Part shown: positions 4,755-5,652 of the stretch, piece after piece | Numbering within the stretch: position 1 is the first letter of the stretch | Layout: each line of letters begins with the position of its first letter | NCBI GenBank assembly: GCA_034716415.1 | Contig: JAYEJB010000008.1 | Coordinates: 1-5,652 of the forward strand | Source of the DNA: JAYEJB01 sp034716415 | GTDB taxonomy: Bacteria > Patescibacteriota > Patescibacteriia > SG8-24 | DNA length: 5,652 nt | Reading direction: 5' to 3' | Notes under the pieces: generated by a model | What the model saw: only the letters and a program-made list of their open reading frames with translations | Told to the model about the DNA's origin: nothing | Database searches by the model: none | Program-made: the position numbers and the translations under genes

Positions 4755-5575
4755 CCGAAGTGAGAGAGAAAGAGAGTGAGGGAGTGAGAGAGTCTGGATT
4801 ATCCGAAGAGTTGGTGCGGGAGATTTCGGCTGCCAAGAATGAGCCGGGGTGGATGCTTGAGAAGCGTCTGCAGGGCCTGAAGATGTACTTCGAGGCGTCT
4901 TTGCCGACTTGGGGGCCGCCGCTTGATGAGTTGGAGCTCGAAAGAATCGTTTATTACGCCAGTCCGGACACGAAGGAAGCGCGGAGCTGGGAGGATGTTC
5001 CGGAGGATATCAGGGTGACTTTTGAGAGTCTCGGCATCCCGCAGGCCGAACGCGAGGCGCTCTCCGGGGTGGGTGCGCAGTACGACAGCGACATCGTGTA
5101 TCACAATCTGAAAGCCGAATGGGCAGAGAAAGGCGTGGTGTTCGAGAACATGGATACTGCCGTGCGTAAGTATCCCGATCTGGTACGCAAGCATTTCATG
5201 ACGCAGTGCGTGCCGGTCTCGGATCACAAATTTTCCATGCTGCATGCGGCGGTCTGGAGTGGCGGTACGTTCATCTATGTCCCGCCGGGCGTGCGCGTCG
5301 AAGTCCCGATGCAGGCCTACTTTCGCATGAACGCCGAGCGCGGCGGGCAGTTCGAGCACACGCTCATCATCGCGGACGAGGGCAGTCACGTGGAGTACAT
5401 CGAGGGCTGTTCGGCGCCGCGTTATATGACGAGTTCGCTGCATGCCGGTTGCGTCGAGATTTTCGTGGGTGAGGGGGCGACGGTCCGTTATTCGAGCATC
5501 GAGAATTGGAGCAAGAACGTCTACAACCTGAATACCAAACGCGCGCCCGCGCCCCTGAGGACAGAACACGGATAA
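4751..5575 (+). CDS. sufB: SufB, Fe-S cluster assembly scaffold, interrupted
   Basis: SufB is the scaffold of the cytoplasmic SufBCD complex, on which new Fe-S clusters are assembled. Diagnostic blocks are GVGAQYDSDIVYHNLK (106-121), SDHKFSMLHAAVWSGG (157-172), IYVPPGVRVEVPMQAYFRMN (175-194) and SSIENWSKNVYNLNTKRA (248-265). The start is the ATG at 4751, which overlaps the regulator's TGA by 4 bp; the frame extends further left only inside the regulator gene. Residues 1-16 are a charged, purine-coded extension. The family is usually about 460-480 residues, but here SufB sequence ends at A265 (base 5545 or 5546). It is followed by nine foreign residues and a TAA at 5573-5575. Those last bases are the reverse complement of downstream sufB, so the stop is not a real C-terminus. 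The identity is secure; the break is probably an artefact. Confidence 0.95.
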   Translation: MTEVREKESEGVRESGLSEELVREISAAKNEPGWMLEKRLQGLKMYFEASLPTWGPPLDELELERIVYYASPDTKEARSWEDVPEDIRVTFESLGIPQAEREALSGVGAQYDSDIVYHNLKAEWAEKGVVFENMDTAVRKYPDLVRKHFMTQCVPVSDHKFSMLHAAVWSGGTFIYVPPGVRVEVPMQAYFRMNAERGGQFEHTLIIADEGSHVEYIEGCSAPRYMTSSLHAGCVEIFVGEGATVRYSSIENWSKNVYNLNTKRAPAPLRTEHG

Positions 5576-5652
5576 AGCATCGTCTTACCGCTGCCCATGT
5601 TGCCGGAGAGCCATTCGATCGCGCCCCCGCCATCGACGAGCGCGCGTTTGGT
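5534..5652. repeat. 13-bp inverted repeat bounding a reversed 93-bp segment
   Basis: The words accaaacgcgcgc (5534-5546) and gcgcgcgtttggt (5640-5652) are perfect reverse complements, and the next inner pair mismatches. The 93 bp between them read as sufB only on the minus strand. The right arm ends exactly at the window edge, so whether the repeat extends outward cannot be seen. That extension would separate a fold-back chimera from a bounded invertible segment. Confidence 0.9.
5547..5652 (-). other. sufB: Continuation of sufB in the wrong orientation
   Basis: Read on the minus strand from 5652, the frame begins TKRALVDGGGAIEW and continues LSGNMGSGKTMLYPCSVLRG. This is the SufB core that should follow NLNTKRA at residue 265 of the plus-strand gene. 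The first 13 bases repeat, inverted, the end of the good plus-strand part, so the fragment overlaps it and then carries the next 31 or so codons. It is therefore sufB DNA in inverted order, not a separate gene. Confidence 0.9.

Noticed and set aside
4799..5569. A 256-codon open frame on the minus strand opposite sufB
   Set aside because: The plus strand is unmistakably SufB; the minus frame is low-complexity shadow coding rich in Arg, His and Leu.
5547..5575. A natural early C-terminus of SufB
   Set aside because: The nine final residues and TAA are encoded by the reverse complement of downstream sufB, so the stop arises from the inversion.

Overview
The window holds seven real genes plus a broken end, and reads as bacterial, standard genetic code (UGA is used as a stop), moderately GC-rich. 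The gene style suggests a Patescibacteria/CPR-like genome on a small metagenomic or single-cell contig: a secreted lysozyme-like protein with terminal cell-surface-type repeats, a tiny conserved-looking CxxC protein, tandem ribbon-helix-helix proteins, low-complexity 'aggagct'/'acagaagt' intergenic repeats, and several starts without a Shine-Dalgarno sequence. That assignment is inference from style and is not proven.

Layout. Positions 1-181 are non-coding, rich in short CTGTTWA motifs, with a promoter-like dyad before a 64-residue CxxC protein (182-376, +). A bidirectional terminator (421-448) separates it from a converging secreted muramidase-like protein (476-1912, -). The 99-bp region 1913-2011 is divergent: leftward it carries a good promoter giving a nearly leaderless mRNA. 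Rightward lie a single-domain mannose-6-phosphate isomerase-like cupin (2012-2437) and a VIT1/CCC1-family Fe/Mn transporter (2478-3164). A consensus TTGACA-17-TATGAT promoter then drives a 149-residue protein (3238-3687) with its own terminator. A 151-residue protein follows (3844-4299). I read both as single-chain tandem ribbon-helix-helix proteins. The second has a Shine-Dalgarno that can pair with an upstream anti-SD.

The right end is an iron-sulfur locus. An Rrf2/IscR-type regulator with three clustered Cys (4344-4754) overlaps by 4 bp the start of sufB (from 4751). The promoter before the regulator overlaps a 25-bp dyad that also forms the terminator of the preceding gene, so it may be both terminator and Rrf2 operator. 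The transporter, Fe-S sensor and SUF scaffold together suggest an iron-homeostasis theme.

The most striking anomaly is at the right end. SufB is normal up to residue 265 and then runs into unrelated sequence and a stop. The missing continuation of SufB is present immediately afterwards on the opposite strand, flanked by a 13-bp inverted repeat (5534-5546 / 5640-5652). This is most simply a fold-back (MDA or assembly) chimera at a contig end. A 93-bp invertible segment is the less likely biological alternative.
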